The notes beneath the pieces were generated by a model. That model was given only the letters and a program-made list of their open reading frames with translations, was not told the DNA's origin and ran no database searches. From assembly GCA_024231215.1 (NCBI GenBank), contig JAAEQR010000072.1, positions 1-64,000 on the forward strand: a stretch of DNA of 64,000 bases, read 5' to 3'. Source of the stretch: PVC group bacterium (lineage in GTDB: Bacteria; Omnitrophota; Gorgyraeia; B26-G9). Of this stretch, positions 8,949 to 17,939 are shown in pieces. Made by a program: the position numbers and the translations under genes. Numbering within the stretch: the stretch's first letter is position 1; each line of letters starts with the position of its first letter.

Positions 8949-9396
8949 TTTGAAAGCTCCTAAAGGGGCACGTAAAAAAAGAAAAGTTGTCGGACGCGGT
9001 TCCGGATCCGGGCATGGAAAAACTAGTTGTCGCGGACATAAGGGGCAATTATCACGTACCGGGAAGGGGAGACGCCCTGGATTTGAAGGTGGACAGATGC
9101 CTTTGATTAGAAGAGTTCCCAAACGTGGTTTTACCAGTAAGTTTAAAGAGGAATATCAGGTGGTGAACCTGCAGGATCTGGACAAGTGCAAGGATAAATC
9201 TACGGTTACTCCTTTAGAACTTGCTGAACTTCGTATTATTCGGAGAAAAAACATCCCCGTAAAGGTTTTAGGTCAAGGCAAATTAACAAAGAATCTTACG
9301 GTAAAGGCCCACAAGTTTTCTAAGCGTGCTCAGGAACAGATTGAAGCCTTGGGTGGAAAAATTAAAATAATAATCGGTGTAGAAAAGGCCGACTAA
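8932..9396 (+). CDS. rplO: 50S ribosomal protein L15
   Basis: The 154-residue protein carries the basic glycine-rich N-terminal extension of L15 ([34 protein letters not shown]) and the globular C-terminal domain with [22 protein letters not shown]. Its ATG lies inside the 3' end of rpsE. In most bacteria rpmD separates these two genes; here they overlap. Confidence 0.97.
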   Translation: MLKVSDLKAPKGARKKRKVVGRGSGSGHGKTSCRGHKGQLSRTGKGRRPGFEGGQMPLIRRVPKRGFTSKFKEEYQVVNLQDLDKCKDKSTVTPLELAELRIIRRKNIPVKVLGQGKLTKNLTVKAHKFSKRAQEQIEALGGKIKIIIGVEKAD

Positions 9397-9412
9397 TTTT
9401 ACAAGGTGATAT

Positions 9413-10765
9413 ATGTTAAGAACGGTTAAAGCATTATTAAATGCGTTTAAGATTCCCGATTTGCGTCAGCGGATTGTTTTTACTTTGGGAATGATTGTTA
9501 TATATAGATTAGGTTGTTTTGTTCCGATCCCAGGGATAAATAGTGAAGCATTAGCGCAGTTTTTTGCGAATGTGACTAGTCAGCAGGGTGGAACGCTCTT
9601 TGATATGATGGATTTATTTACCGGTCGTGCTTTGAGTCAGATGACTGTATTTGCATTAGGAATTATGCCGTATATTTCAAGTTCGATTATCATGCAGCTT
9701 TTAACGGTTGTTATTCCTTCGTTGGAAAAACTGGCTAAAGAAGGTGGAGATCACGGACGAAAGAAAATCACTCAATACACACGGTATGGGACCGTATGTT
9801 TAGCTTTGTTTCAGGCTTTTATTATTGCTGTGTATTTGGAAGATCCGCGGCATTTTATGGGGCTTCCGATTGTTGAACACGGTGGATTAGGTTTTAGGTT
9901 GCTTACGATGATTACTCTTACTTCCGGGACAGCGTTTATTATGTGGTTGGGCGAACAGATAAGTGAGAGAGGAATCGGTAACGGGATGTCGATTATCATT
10001 ACAATGGGTATTGTTTCTCGTTTGCCTACGGCATTACGTTTTGTTGTCCAGTTATTGTCACCATTTTCTCCGGAGAAAAGACAAATTGAACCATATACCC
10101 CGGTGATTATGCTTGTGCTTTTGGCTGCAGTTATAATTTTTGTTGTCTTGATTACGGAGGGACAACGTAGGATACCGGTTGAATATGCAAAGCGAATCGT
10201 TGGACGTAAGGTTTATGGTGGACAGAGTACTTATATTCCGTTGCGTGTTAACCAGGCTGGTGTTATCCCGATTATTTTTGCGCAGTCGATAATCTTATTT
10301 CCGGCAACGATTGGACAGTTTATTCCCTCGCTGCAAAACGTTGCGCAATCATTGATGCGTGGACACATGTTATATTATATAATTTATACTTTCTTGATTG
10401 TATTCTTCGCGTATTTTTATACGGCAGTTACGTTTAATACTCAAGATATTGCGCAAAATATGAAAAAATATGGCGGGTTTATTCCCGGAATTCGTGCCGG
10501 ACGGCAGACAGCGGATTATTTAGACTATGTATTGTCGCATATTACTTTACCAGGCGCGATGTTTTTAGCGGCAATTGCTGTTTTTCCGGATGTAATTATG
10601 TCCTGGTTAAAAATACCGTATATCGTGGCCAGTTTTTTTGGTGGTACAGGGCTTTTGATTATGGTTGGTGTAATGTTAGATACAATGCGCCAGATAGAGT
10701 CGCATTTACTAATGCGGCATTATGATGGATTCATGAAAAAAGGCCATTTGCGCGGACGTAGATAG
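9413..10765 (+). CDS. secY: Protein translocase subunit SecY
   Basis: SecY is the pore of the Sec translocon in the inner membrane. The 450-residue product has ten hydrophobic segments and the expected motifs: RLGCFVPIPGIN after TM1, the plug region around LFDMMDLFTGRALSQMTVFALGIMPYISSSIIMQLL, EGGDHGRKKITQYTRYGT, and the cytosolic loops RRIPVEYAKR and GGFIPGIRAGRQTADYL. It follows rplO and precedes adk, the standard order. Confidence 0.98.
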   Translation: MLRTVKALLNAFKIPDLRQRIVFTLGMIVIYRLGCFVPIPGINSEALAQFFANVTSQQGGTLFDMMDLFTGRALSQMTVFALGIMPYISSSIIMQLLTVVIPSLEKLAKEGGDHGRKKITQYTRYGTVCLALFQAFIIAVYLEDPRHFMGLPIVEHGGLGFRLLTMITLTSGTAFIMWLGEQISERGIGNGMSIIITMGIVSRLPTALRFVVQLLSPFSPEKRQIEPYTPVIMLVLLAAVIIFVVLITEGQRRIPVEYAKRIVGRKVYGGQSTYIPLRVNQAGVIPIIFAQSIILFPATIGQFIPSLQNVAQSLMRGHMLYYIIYTFLIVFFAYFYTAVTFNTQDIAQNMKKYGGFIPGIRAGRQTADYLDYVLSHITLPGAMFLAAIAVFPDVIMSWLKIPYIVASFFGGTGLLIMVGVMLDTMRQIESHLLMRHYDGFMKKGHLRGRR

Positions 10766-10769
10766 TGGT

Positions 10770-10795
10770 TCGACAGGCTCACCATGGCTGGTCGA
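10770..10795. repeat. Small palindromic repeat between secY and adk
   Basis: The 55-base gap contains GGTTCGACAGGCTCACCATG followed by GCTGGTCGA. TCGAC at 10770-10774 pairs with GTCGA at 10791-10795, and CCATGG lies in the centre. The wording resembles a palindromic repeat I have seen in unrelated genomes, so it is probably an inserted extragenic element rather than an operon-specific signal. Confidence 0.5.
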
Positions 10796-10820
10796 TAATT
10801 TTATAGAGGAGCAGGTTGAG

Positions 10821-11477
10821 ATGAAACTGGTTTTATTAGGACCGCCAGGGGCGGGAAAAGGTACCCAGGCGAATGTTCTTTGTAAAGAATATAACGTAGC
10901 ACATTTCTCTACAGGTGATCTTTTGCGGGAAGCGATAAAGAATAACAGCTCCGTAGGTATGGAAGCAAAAGTCTATATGGATAAAGGAGAATTAGTTCCG
11001 GATGAAATCGTAGCAAAAATGATCACTGAAAAATTGAAAAACAGTGATACTGATTCAGGTTTTATGCTGGATGGCTTTCCTCGGACAAAGAAACAGGCAG
11101 AGATTTTAGATCAGGCATTAGCTGAATTGAACATACTTTTAGATATGGTTCTTTATTTTGAAACCAATGAAGAAACGATTCTGAAGCGTTTGACCGGAAG
11201 ACGTGTTTGCCGGGGTTGCGGTTATAATTTTCATGTTACTAACATACCTCCGAAACAGGAAGGTGTATGTGATTTTTGTGGAAAAGAGTTGTTTCAGAGA
11301 GATGACGATAAAGAAACAACAATTAAAAGAAGAATAGATGTTTACAATAATCAGACAAAAGAACTTATTGATTATTACCAGGAAAAGGAATTACTGAAGA
11401 AAGTTTCTGGGGATTTAGATGTTGATCTGTTGTTTGCTGATTTAAAGAATATATTTGCAGAAGCCGGCTTAAAATGA
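10821..11477 (+). CDS. adk: Adenylate kinase, zinc-lid type
   Basis: Adenylate kinase interconverts ATP + AMP and two ADP. The 218-residue protein has the P-loop GPPGAGKGTQ (about residues 7-16), AMP-site motifs STGDLLREA and GFPRTKKQAE, and RRIDVYNNQTK in the C-terminal part. The LID carries two Cys pairs (CRGC near 130-133 and CDFC near 150-153), the zinc-binding form common in Gram-positive and some diderm bacteria. Its stop overlaps the map start (ATGA). Confidence 0.98.
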   Translation: MKLVLLGPPGAGKGTQANVLCKEYNVAHFSTGDLLREAIKNNSSVGMEAKVYMDKGELVPDEIVAKMITEKLKNSDTDSGFMLDGFPRTKKQAEILDQALAELNILLDMVLYFETNEETILKRLTGRRVCRGCGYNFHVTNIPPKQEGVCDFCGKELFQRDDDKETTIKRRIDVYNNQTKELIDYYQEKELLKKVSGDLDVDLLFADLKNIFAEAGLK

Positions 11478-12220
11478 TTCCGATAAAGTCTAAAAACGAA
11501 ATAGATAAAATTAGGAAGGCCGGACAGTTAGTTGCAAAAACACTTGATTATTTGAAAACTAAAGTTAAGCCTGGGATTACAACACGGGAATTAGACATAC
11601 TAAGTGTAGAATTCATTGATAAATGCGGAGCGAAAGCAGCATTTTATGGGTATCGAGGATATCCTGCACATGTCTGTGTTTCGATAAATGAAGAGATTGT
11701 ACACGGTATCCCCAGCGGTAGAGTATTGCGCGATGGAGATATCGTTGGTTTAGATTTTGGTGTTGAGCATGAAGGATATTTTGGTGATGCGGCAATAACA
11801 TTGCCAGTTGGCAAAATAGATAAACAGGCACAACAGCTGATTGATGTGACTAAAGAAGCTCTTTGTAAGGCAATAGAAGTTGCGAAAAAAGGAAATCATC
11901 TTTCAGATATTTCACATGCTGTACAGAAATATGTAGAAGATAACGGATTTTCTGTGGTTCGGGAATTTGTTGGGCATGGTATAGGTTCTAAATTACACGA
12001 AGAACCTCAGATACCGAATTACGGAGAGCCGGGTATCGGAGTGAAACTGGAAGCAGGTATGGTGTTGGCGATAGAACCGATGGTTAATGCCGGAGGTTGG
12101 AAGGCTGAGGTTCTGGAGGACGGTTGGACCGCGGTGACAAAAGATAGAAAACTTTCCGCGCATTTTGAACATACAGTTTGCATAACTGAAGACGAAGCAG
12201 CAATAATGACTGCTTTATGA
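11474..12220 (+). CDS. map: Methionine aminopeptidase, type I
   Basis: This enzyme removes the initiator methionine. The 248-residue sequence has the pita-bread metal ligands in order: [18 protein letters not shown] (two Asp), [19 protein letters not shown] (His), LAIEPMVN (Glu) and FEHTVCITE (Glu). The PxxPxH N-terminal extension of other subtypes is absent. It overlaps adk by four bases, so the pair is translationally coupled. Confidence 0.98.
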   Translation: MIPIKSKNEIDKIRKAGQLVAKTLDYLKTKVKPGITTRELDILSVEFIDKCGAKAAFYGYRGYPAHVCVSINEEIVHGIPSGRVLRDGDIVGLDFGVEHEGYFGDAAITLPVGKIDKQAQQLIDVTKEALCKAIEVAKKGNHLSDISHAVQKYVEDNGFSVVREFVGHGIGSKLHEEPQIPNYGEPGIGVKLEAGMVLAIEPMVNAGGWKAEVLEDGWTAVTKDRKLSAHFEHTVCITEDEAAIMTAL

Positions 12221-12239
12221 GATAAAGAGATATTTAATA

Positions 12240-12458
12240 ATGGCTAAAGAAGAAGGTATTCAGGTTGAGGGAAAAATCTTAGAAACATTGCCGAATGCAA
12301 TGTTTCGGGTCGAATTGGAAAACGGCCATAAGGTTCTGGCTCATGTTTCTGGAAAGATGCGTATGCACTTTATTCGTATCTTACCGGGTGATAGTGTGAC
12401 TCTAGAGCTTTCCCCATATGATTTGACAAGAGGAAGAATTACTTATAGAGGGAAGTAA
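12240..12458 (+). CDS. infA: Translation initiation factor IF-1
   Basis: The 72-residue length is typical. The single OB fold shows [37 protein letters not shown] with the RIxxGD-like [24 protein letters not shown]-1 occupies the A site during initiation. It is in the standard map-infA-rpmJ order. Confidence 0.98.
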   Translation: MAKEEGIQVEGKILETLPNAMFRVELENGHKVLAHVSGKMRMHFIRILPGDSVTLELSPYDLTRGRITYRGK

Positions 12459-12459
12459 A

Positions 12460-12573
12460 ATGAAAGTTCGTTCAAGTGTTCGTAAAATGTGCGAAAAATG
12501 CAGAATTATTAAACGTAAGAATGTTATAAGAGTAATCTGCAGTAATCCCAAGCACAAACAGAAACAGGGATAG
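12460..12573 (+). CDS. rpmJ: 50S ribosomal protein L36, zinc type
   Basis: A 37-residue open frame starts with [19 protein letters not shown] and ends NPKHKQKQG. Cys11, Cys14, Cys27 and His32 make the CCCH zinc site of canonical L36. It begins two bases after the infA stop codon and lies before rpsM, its expected place. Confidence 0.97.
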   Translation: MKVRSSVRKMCEKCRIIKRKNVIRVICSNPKHKQKQG

Positions 12574-12584
12574 GAGGGTGTGCT

Positions 12585-12953
12585 GTGCCAAGAATTGTAG
12601 GAGTTGATTTACCTAAAGAGAAAAGAATAGAGGTTTCCCTAACATATTTATATGGGATCGGAATAACTCTTTCGAATAAGATTTTAAAAACAGCTGGTAT
12701 TGATCCGAATGTACGGGCTAAAGATTTGACGGAAGATGAAATATCCCGTATTACTGCGGTGCTGCAGAAGGACTATCAGATAGAAGGAGATCTGCGCCGG
12801 GAAATTTCTCAGAATATTAAACGTTTGATGGATATTGGTTCTTATCGTGGTATGCGCCATAAACGGGGTTTACCTGCTCGCGGCCAGCGTACAAAGACGA
12901 ATTCTCGTACACGAAAAGGTCCGCGTCGTAATGTGAGCAGTAGAAAGAAATAG
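12585..12953 (+). CDS. rpsM: 30S ribosomal protein S13
   Basis: The 122-residue protein starts at a GTG behind TAGGAGGGTG. It begins [19 protein letters not shown] and contains [34 protein letters not shown] and the basic tail [20 protein letters not shown] that contacts P-site tRNA. It opens the alpha operon part of the cluster. Confidence 0.98.
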   Translation: MPRIVGVDLPKEKRIEVSLTYLYGIGITLSNKILKTAGIDPNVRAKDLTEDEISRITAVLQKDYQIEGDLRREISQNIKRLMDIGSYRGMRHKRGLPARGQRTKTNSRTRKGPRRNVSSRKK

Positions 12954-12957
12954 ATTA

Positions 12958-13011
12958 AGGATTAATCCTGCCAAAAATTAGTAGGATTAAATTCTCCCCG
13001 AAATTTCGGGG
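12958..13011. repeat. Palindromes in the rpsM-rpsK gap
   Basis: Three nested signals fill the gap. AGGATTAATCCT (12958-12969) is a palindrome; its TTAATCCT half also pairs with AGGATTAA at 12983-12990; and CCCCGAAATTTCGGGG (12996-13011) is a perfect 16-base palindrome. No T tract follows. In enterobacteria the alpha operon is controlled by S4 at a pseudoknot near rpsM, but nothing here resembles that target. Confidence 0.6.
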
Positions 13012-13029
13012 CTCATTGAAGGAGGTATT

Positions 13030-13425
13030 GTGGTAACTAAAAAGAAAAAAGTCAAATCTCGTAAAAAGGTAACAAAACATGTGAGCGAAGGAGTTGCTCA
13101 TATTCAAGCAACATTTAATAATACAATTATTACGATAACCGATAGAAACGGTGGAGCGGTTGCTTGGGCGAGTGCCGGAACAAGCGGATTTAAGGGTTCT
13201 CGTAAATCTACTCCTTTTGCAGCACAGATTGCAGCGCAAAACGCGGCTAAAAGAGCTAAAGATTGTGGGATGAAAGAAGTTGCTGTTTATGTAAAAGGTC
13301 CGGGCTCAGGTAGAGAATCAGCGATCAGGGCATTACAGGCGGCTGGATTACAGATAACTTTGATTAAGGACGTAACTCCGGTACCGCATAACGGATGTCG
13401 TCCACCGAAAAGAAGAAGAGTTTAA
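13030..13425 (+). CDS. rpsK: 30S ribosomal protein S11
   Basis: The 131-residue protein starts at a GTG nine bases after GAAGGAGGT. It has [43 protein letters not shown] and the C-terminal [15 protein letters not shown] of S11, which shapes the mRNA exit path on the platform. Confidence 0.98.
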   Translation: MVTKKKKVKSRKKVTKHVSEGVAHIQATFNNTIITITDRNGGAVAWASAGTSGFKGSRKSTPFAAQIAAQNAAKRAKDCGMKEVAVYVKGPGSGRESAIRALQAAGLQITLIKDVTPVPHNGCRPPKRRRV

Positions 13426-13430
13426 AAAAT

Positions 13431-13460
13431 AGTTATAGGTTGTAGGTTGTAAGTATTAAG
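13431..13460. repeat. Degenerate TATAGGTTGTAAG repeats before rpsD
   Basis: AGTTATAGGTTGTAGGTTGT followed by AAGTATTAAG is another cluster of the short extragenic motif, lying in the 91-base rpsK-rpsD gap. The rest of the gap is A-rich and ends in the GTTGGAGGAATA ribosome binding site. Confidence 0.6.
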
Positions 13461-13516
13461 TAAAAGATTAACACAATAAAAGAACAAATAAAAAAGAAAG
13501 AGAAGTTGGAGGAATA

Positions 13517-14143
13517 ATGGCACGATATACTGGACCATCTTGTAGGATTTGCCGAAGAGAAGGCTCAAAGTTGTTTTTGAAAGGAAAACGTTGTGGTACG
13601 GACAAATGTTCCTTTAACCGTCGCAGCTATGCGCCGGGACAGCACGGGCAAAGACGTACAAAAATATCAGATTACGGATTACAGCTAAGAGAAAAGCAGA
13701 AAGTAAAACGGATTTATGGAGTATTAGAGAGACAGTTTAGAAAATATTTTCATGAGTCTGCAAGAGCTAAAGGAGTTACCGGAGAAATATTATTACAAAT
13801 GCTGGAACGCAGATTGGATAATGTTATCTTGCGTACCGGATTTGCGGTTTCTTTGCCACAGGCTCGTCAGATCGTACGTTATGGACATGTGACAGTCAAT
13901 GGCCGGAAAGTAGATATTCCTTCTTTTCTCGTACACAAAGAAGATAGTATTCAGATTAAATGTAAAGACAAATTAGTTAAACTTATAAAAGATAATCTAG
14001 AGATCACTCAGGAAAGGATCAAACCGTCCTGGATGGGAATAGATGCAGCTAATTTAAAAGCAGAAATAAAGAATTTGCCTGCACGTGACGAAGTCCCTTT
14101 TGCTGTTCAGGAACAGTTAATTGTAGAATTGTATTCTAAATAG
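13517..14143 (+). CDS. rpsD: 30S ribosomal protein S4, zinc-binding type
   Basis: S4 nucleates 30S assembly. The 208-residue product has four N-terminal cysteines (Cys9, 12, 26, 31) forming a zinc site, the SYAPGQHGQRRTKISDYGLQLREKQKVKRIYG core and an S4-type RNA-binding domain with LERRLDNVILRTGFA and RQIVRYGHVTVNGRKVDIPS. It precedes rpoA, as in the alpha operon. Confidence 0.98.
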   Translation: MARYTGPSCRICRREGSKLFLKGKRCGTDKCSFNRRSYAPGQHGQRRTKISDYGLQLREKQKVKRIYGVLERQFRKYFHESARAKGVTGEILLQMLERRLDNVILRTGFAVSLPQARQIVRYGHVTVNGRKVDIPSFLVHKEDSIQIKCKDKLVKLIKDNLEITQERIKPSWMGIDAANLKAEIKNLPARDEVPFAVQEQLIVELYSK

Positions 14144-14176
14144 TCATTTATTGTAGGTATTTTTAAGGAGGTATTT

Positions 14177-15163
14177 ATGGGCGCACGGTGGAAAGATTTT
14201 CAAATGCCACGAAATATTATTTGTGAAGAAAGTACGTTGAGCAATACTTATGGTAAGTTTATTGCAGAGCCGTTTGAGCGTGGTTATGGAAATACAATAG
14301 GTAATTCATTAAGACGCGTATTGCTTTCTTCCATTGAGGGAGCAGCAGTTACAGCAGTAAAAATTGAAGGTGTATTGCATGAATTCTCCACGATTCCAGG
14401 AGTTTCAGAAGATGTTTCTCAGCTGATTTTAAACCTTAAAAGACTGGTTTTGAAAATTCATGGAAGTACTCCGAAGACAATTTATTTAAAGGCAGAGAAA
14501 AAAGAAGAAGTTACTGCCGCAGATTTGATTGTAGACGAGACGGTAGATGTTATTAACCCTGATTTACACATCGCGACTTTAGCTAAAGACGCAAAATTAA
14601 ATATGGAGCTTATCGTTACTAAAGGCCGCGGTTATGTGCCGGCTGAGAAGTGGAAAGAAGAAAATAAGCCGATTGGTGTGATTACTATGGATGCTATATT
14701 TACTCCGGTAACCAAGGTTAATTTTGGGGTGGAAAATGCGCGGGTTGGACAGATTACTGATTATGACCGATTGATTCTGGAGATATGGACAAACGGTAGT
14801 CTTCAGCCGCAGGATGCCTTACTTCATTCCTCGAATATTTTACAGAGACACCTTGATATATTTATGAAGTTTGGACATATTGAGGAAGAGGAAGTTGAAG
14901 AAGAAAAAGCTGATATTGATGAAGAGCTAATGGAAAAGATCAAGATGCCGGTTTCCGAGCTGGATTTATCTGTTCGAAGCGCAAATTGTTTGAAAGAAGC
15001 TCGGATTAAGACAGTAGGTGAACTTGTAAGAAAGACAGAGCTTGAAATGCTGAAATATCGCAATTTTGGCAAGAAATCTCTGGCGGAAATAAATGGAATT
15101 TTACAGACTATGGGAATGTCTTTTGGAATGAAAATCGAGGATCTTTTAAAGAAAAAGGGATGA
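14177..15163 (+). CDS. rpoA: DNA-directed RNA polymerase subunit alpha
   Basis: The 328-residue subunit has the N-terminal dimerisation and assembly domain (AEPFERGYGNTIGNSLRRVLLSS, VRxxPGVxED-type IPGVSEDVSQLILNLK), an acidic linker around residues 234-255, and the C-terminal domain with LDLSVRSANCLKEARIKTVGEL and FGKKSLAEI, which contacts UP elements and activators. AAGGAGGTATTT precedes the ATG. Confidence 0.98.
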   Translation: MGARWKDFQMPRNIICEESTLSNTYGKFIAEPFERGYGNTIGNSLRRVLLSSIEGAAVTAVKIEGVLHEFSTIPGVSEDVSQLILNLKRLVLKIHGSTPKTIYLKAEKKEEVTAADLIVDETVDVINPDLHIATLAKDAKLNMELIVTKGRGYVPAEKWKEENKPIGVITMDAIFTPVTKVNFGVENARVGQITDYDRLILEIWTNGSLQPQDALLHSSNILQRHLDIFMKFGHIEEEEVEEEKADIDEELMEKIKMPVSELDLSVRSANCLKEARIKTVGELVRKTELEMLKYRNFGKKSLAEINGILQTMGMSFGMKIEDLLKKKG

Positions 15164-15167
15164 ACAA

Positions 15168-15728
15168 ATGCGTCACAGAAAAAATATTAAAAGATTAAGC
15201 AGACAAAGTGCGCATCGTAAAGCGGTGTTGATAAACCAGGTTAAAAGTTTGCTTGAGAAAGAACAGATCAAAACTACGGTAACTTTGGCTAAGGAATCCA
15301 GACGTTTAGCAGCAAAGTTAATCACTATGGGAAAGAACGATACAGTTGCTTCTCGTAGACAGGCGTTTAAAGTTTTGGGGGACAGGGACCTGGTTAAGCT
15401 GTTGTTTTCCGATATAGCGCTTAGGTTTAGCAAGCGTGCGGGTGGATACACCAGAATTGTACGTTTGGGAACAAGAAAAGGTGATAATGCTCAGCTGGTA
15501 ATTTTAGAGTTGACTGAACTTAAGCCAGAAGAGAAAAAAGAAAAGAAGCAGACAAAAGCTAAGAAAGAAGTAACGGCAAAAACTAAGAAATCAAAAACGA
15601 AAAAAGAACAGGTAGAAGAGGCTCAGCTAGTTGAAGAGCAAGAACCAGAAGAAGGCGCTGAAGGAGATAAAAAAGGTTTCTTAGGTGGTTTAAGAAAGTT
15701 TCTTAAAAAAGAGGATAGGGTAGAATAA
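15168..15728 (+). CDS. rplQ: 50S ribosomal protein L17 with charged C-terminal tail
   Basis: The first ~120 residues are ordinary L17 (HRKNIKRLSRQSAHRKAVL, AKESRRLAAKLITMG, GGYTRIVRLGTRKGDNAQ). The following ~65 residues are a Lys/Glu/Ala-rich extension ending in GGLRKFLKKEDRVE, which the family does not normally have. The tail stays in frame and its bases look like the rest of the gene. It starts four bases after rpoA and is followed closely by the aminotransferase. Confidence 0.96.
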   Translation: MRHRKNIKRLSRQSAHRKAVLINQVKSLLEKEQIKTTVTLAKESRRLAAKLITMGKNDTVASRRQAFKVLGDRDLVKLLFSDIALRFSKRAGGYTRIVRLGTRKGDNAQLVILELTELKPEEKKEKKQTKAKKEVTAKTKKSKTKKEQVEEAQLVEEQEPEEGAEGDKKGFLGGLRKFLKKEDRVE

Positions 15729-15731
15729 GAT

Positions 15732-16895
15732 ATGAAACTTGCAGCAAGAGTTGAAAAATTAAGTTCGTCACCTACGTTGGCAGTTACTTCTAAAGCAAAA
15801 CAGCTGAAAAAGAGTGGAGTTGATATTGTAAGTTTTGGCGCAGGGGAGCCGGATTTCGATACTCCGCAGAACATAAAAGATGCTGCTGTAAAAGCGCTTA
15901 ATGATGGATTTACTAAATATACTCCATCAACTGGGATTCCTGAATTAAAAGCAGCTATTGTTGATAAATTTAAAAAAGATAATAACCTCTCTTATGAACC
16001 GTCCCAGATTATTGTTGGTTGTGGGGCAAAACACTCTCTTTATAGTATTTTTCAGATAATTTGCGATAAAGATGATGAGATAATTATTCCGGCACCGTAT
16101 TGGGTTTCATATCCACAGATGGTTAATGTGGCCCAGGGTAAGCCGGTTTTTATTAATACTACAGAAGACAATTCGTTTAAAATTACGGCTGAGCAACTTA
16201 AGAATGCAATTACGGATAAGACAAAAGCGGTAATTATTAATAGTCCATCTAATCCTACCGGATGTTTATATAATAAAGAAGAAATTGAAGCTATTGCTGC
16301 GATTGCGGTAGAACATAACATATTTGTGATCAGTGATGAGATTTATGAAAAGCTGATTTATGATAATAAAAAGCACATTTCTATTGCTTCTTTAAATGAT
16401 AAAATATACGCATTGACTTTTACAGTTAATGGAATGTCTAAGGCATATTCAATGACCGGATGGCGCATTGGTTACTTGGCTGGGCCTAAAGAGGCGGTAG
16501 CTAAGATATCCAACTTGCAGGATCATTCAACATCTTGCCCGAACGCGATTGCTCAGAAAGCAGCTTTAGAGGCGATTACTGCAGGGGAAGAAGCGATTTC
16601 TACGATGCGAGCTGAGTTTGAAAAAAGGCGTGATTATATTTATAATCGGATAAATGATATTGAAAAGTTGAGTGCAGTTAAGCCGGAAGGGGCTTTTTAT
16701 ATCTTTGCTAATATTTCCAAAACCGGACTTGATTCAATGACCTTTGCTCAGAGATTATTAGAAGAGTCTAAAGTTGCGGTGATTCCGGGAATAGGGTTTG
16801 GTTATGATGATTGTATTCGCTTAAGCTTTGCTACAAGTATGGAGCAGATAGAAAAAGGCCTTGATCGGATTGGTCAGTGGGTTGGCAAGCTGTAA
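15732..16895 (+). CDS. Class I PLP aminotransferase, aspartate/prephenate aminotransferase type
   Basis: The 387-residue protein is a fold-type I aminotransferase. Visible motifs are FGAGEPDFDTP near the N-terminus, KYTPSTGIPELKAAI, PAPYWVSYPQM, INSPSNPTGCLY, SDEIYEKLIYD, and GMSKAYSMTGWRIGY with the PLP lysine near residue 236; the substrate-binding Arg is in CIRLSFATS. This is the AspAT Ib-gamma pattern, whose members transaminate aspartate and sometimes prephenate. It is the last gene of the ribosomal transcription unit. Confidence 0.93.
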   Translation: MKLAARVEKLSSSPTLAVTSKAKQLKKSGVDIVSFGAGEPDFDTPQNIKDAAVKALNDGFTKYTPSTGIPELKAAIVDKFKKDNNLSYEPSQIIVGCGAKHSLYSIFQIICDKDDEIIIPAPYWVSYPQMVNVAQGKPVFINTTEDNSFKITAEQLKNAITDKTKAVIINSPSNPTGCLYNKEEIEAIAAIAVEHNIFVISDEIYEKLIYDNKKHISIASLNDKIYALTFTVNGMSKAYSMTGWRIGYLAGPKEAVAKISNLQDHSTSCPNAIAQKAALEAITAGEEAISTMRAEFEKRRDYIYNRINDIEKLSAVKPEGAFYIFANISKTGLDSMTFAQRLLEESKVAVIPGIGFGYDDCIRLSFATSMEQIEKGLDRIGQWVGKL

Positions 16896-16918
16896 GCTTT
16901 AAGTTATAAGCTGTAAGT
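16887..16918. repeat. Degenerate TATAAGCTGTAAG repeats overlapping a stop codon
   Basis: AAGCTGTAAGCTTTAAGTTA followed by TAAGCTGTAAGT contains two AAGCTGTAAG units and one AAGTTATAAG. The first unit supplies the last codons and the stop (16893-16895) of the aminotransferase gene, so the repeat appears to reach into the coding end. It directly precedes the terminator. Confidence 0.65.
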
Positions 16919-16930
16919 GATGAAAAAGGA

Positions 16931-16967
16931 AAAAATTACCATATAATAAAAATGGTAATTTTTTTTA
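16931..16967 (+). terminator. Rho-independent terminator after the ribosomal cluster
   Basis: AAAAATTACCAT (16931-16942) pairs with ATGGTAATTTTT (16952-16963) around a 9-base loop, followed by more T residues. It ends the transcription unit that began upstream of the window. A TATAAT hexamer at 16979-16984 just downstream could serve mdh, but no good -35 is visible. Confidence 0.85.
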
Positions 16968-17011
16968 TCTATTTTTGATATAATTAAGTATTACCAAATA
17001 GAGGATGGATT

Positions 17012-17929
17012 ATGAAAGTATCAGTAATTGGTGCAGGAAATGTTGGGGGTACGCTCGCGCAGCGTATTGCTGAATCAGGATTAAGTGATGTTGTACTGGT
17101 GGATATTGCAGATGGTGTTCCTCAGGGGAAAGGTTTTGATCTAGCGGATGCTCGTTCGATTATCGGCAATGACTGTAAAGTAGAAGGTACAACTGATTAT
17201 AGTAAAATAAGCGGATCTAAAGTTGTGGTGGTTACAGCGGGACTTCCACGTCAGCCGGGCATGAGCCGGGAAGATTTAGTGGCTAAGAATGCGGCAACGA
17301 TTAAGAAAGTATTATCAGAGGTTGTAAAATATGCTTCGGATACAATACTTTTAATAGTAACTAACCCATTGGATATTCTTACCAATATTGCTTTAAAAAC
17401 AAGTGGGTTTGAACCTAATCGGGTTATTGGAATGGGAGGGGTGCTTGATTCTTCTAGATTTGCTAATTTAATTGCCGAAGAACTTAATGTATCTATTAAT
17501 GATGTTAAGGCTTTGGTTATTGGTGCACATGGCCAGGGCATGATTCCTTTAGTAAGCCAGTCTAGCGTTTCGGGTAAAACATTATCTGAAGTATTACCTA
17601 AAGAAAAGGTGGATGCACTTGTTGAAGATACGGTTAAGCGTGGAGCACAGATCGTAGCTTGTTTAGGAAAAGGAAGTGCATATTACGCTCCTTCGGCGGC
17701 TGCATTTTCTATGGTTAAGGCGATTCTTAAAGATGAAAAAAAAGTTGTTCCGGCAAGTGTGTTACTTAGTGGTCAGTATGGCCTAACAGATGTATGTATT
17801 GGTGTGCCGGTGTGTTTAGGTACATCCGGTATTGAAGAAATAATTGAATTACCTCTTACGGACGAGGAAAAAAAACAACTTATAGATTCTGCAGAATCTA
17901 TAAGGTCAACACTAACTAACCTGTTATAA
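17012..17929 (+). CDS. mdh: Malate dehydrogenase
   Basis: NAD-dependent oxidation of malate to oxaloacetate. The 305-residue protein has the Rossmann motif GAGNVGGTLA, the DIADGVPQGK stretch that follows the NAD-ribose-binding Asp, the substrate loop GLPRQPGMSREDL with the malate-type arginines, TNPLDI, and the catalytic region VIGAHGQGMIPLVS. These are features of LDH-like MDHs. A GAGGATGG site precedes the ATG. Together with the aconitase downstream it suggests part of a citrate-cycle route. Confidence 0.95.
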   Translation: MKVSVIGAGNVGGTLAQRIAESGLSDVVLVDIADGVPQGKGFDLADARSIIGNDCKVEGTTDYSKISGSKVVVVTAGLPRQPGMSREDLVAKNAATIKKVLSEVVKYASDTILLIVTNPLDILTNIALKTSGFEPNRVIGMGGVLDSSRFANLIAEELNVSINDVKALVIGAHGQGMIPLVSQSSVSGKTLSEVLPKEKVDALVEDTVKRGAQIVACLGKGSAYYAPSAAAFSMVKAILKDEKKVVPASVLLSGQYGLTDVCIGVPVCLGTSGIEEIIELPLTDEEKKQLIDSAESIRSTLTNLL

Positions 17930-17939
17930 TAGATAAATA

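Noticed and set aside
8757-9122. Long antisense frames opposite rpsE and rplO, and many similar antisense frames elsewhere
   Set aside because: They lie opposite strongly conserved genes, lack ribosome binding sites and show no family resemblance.
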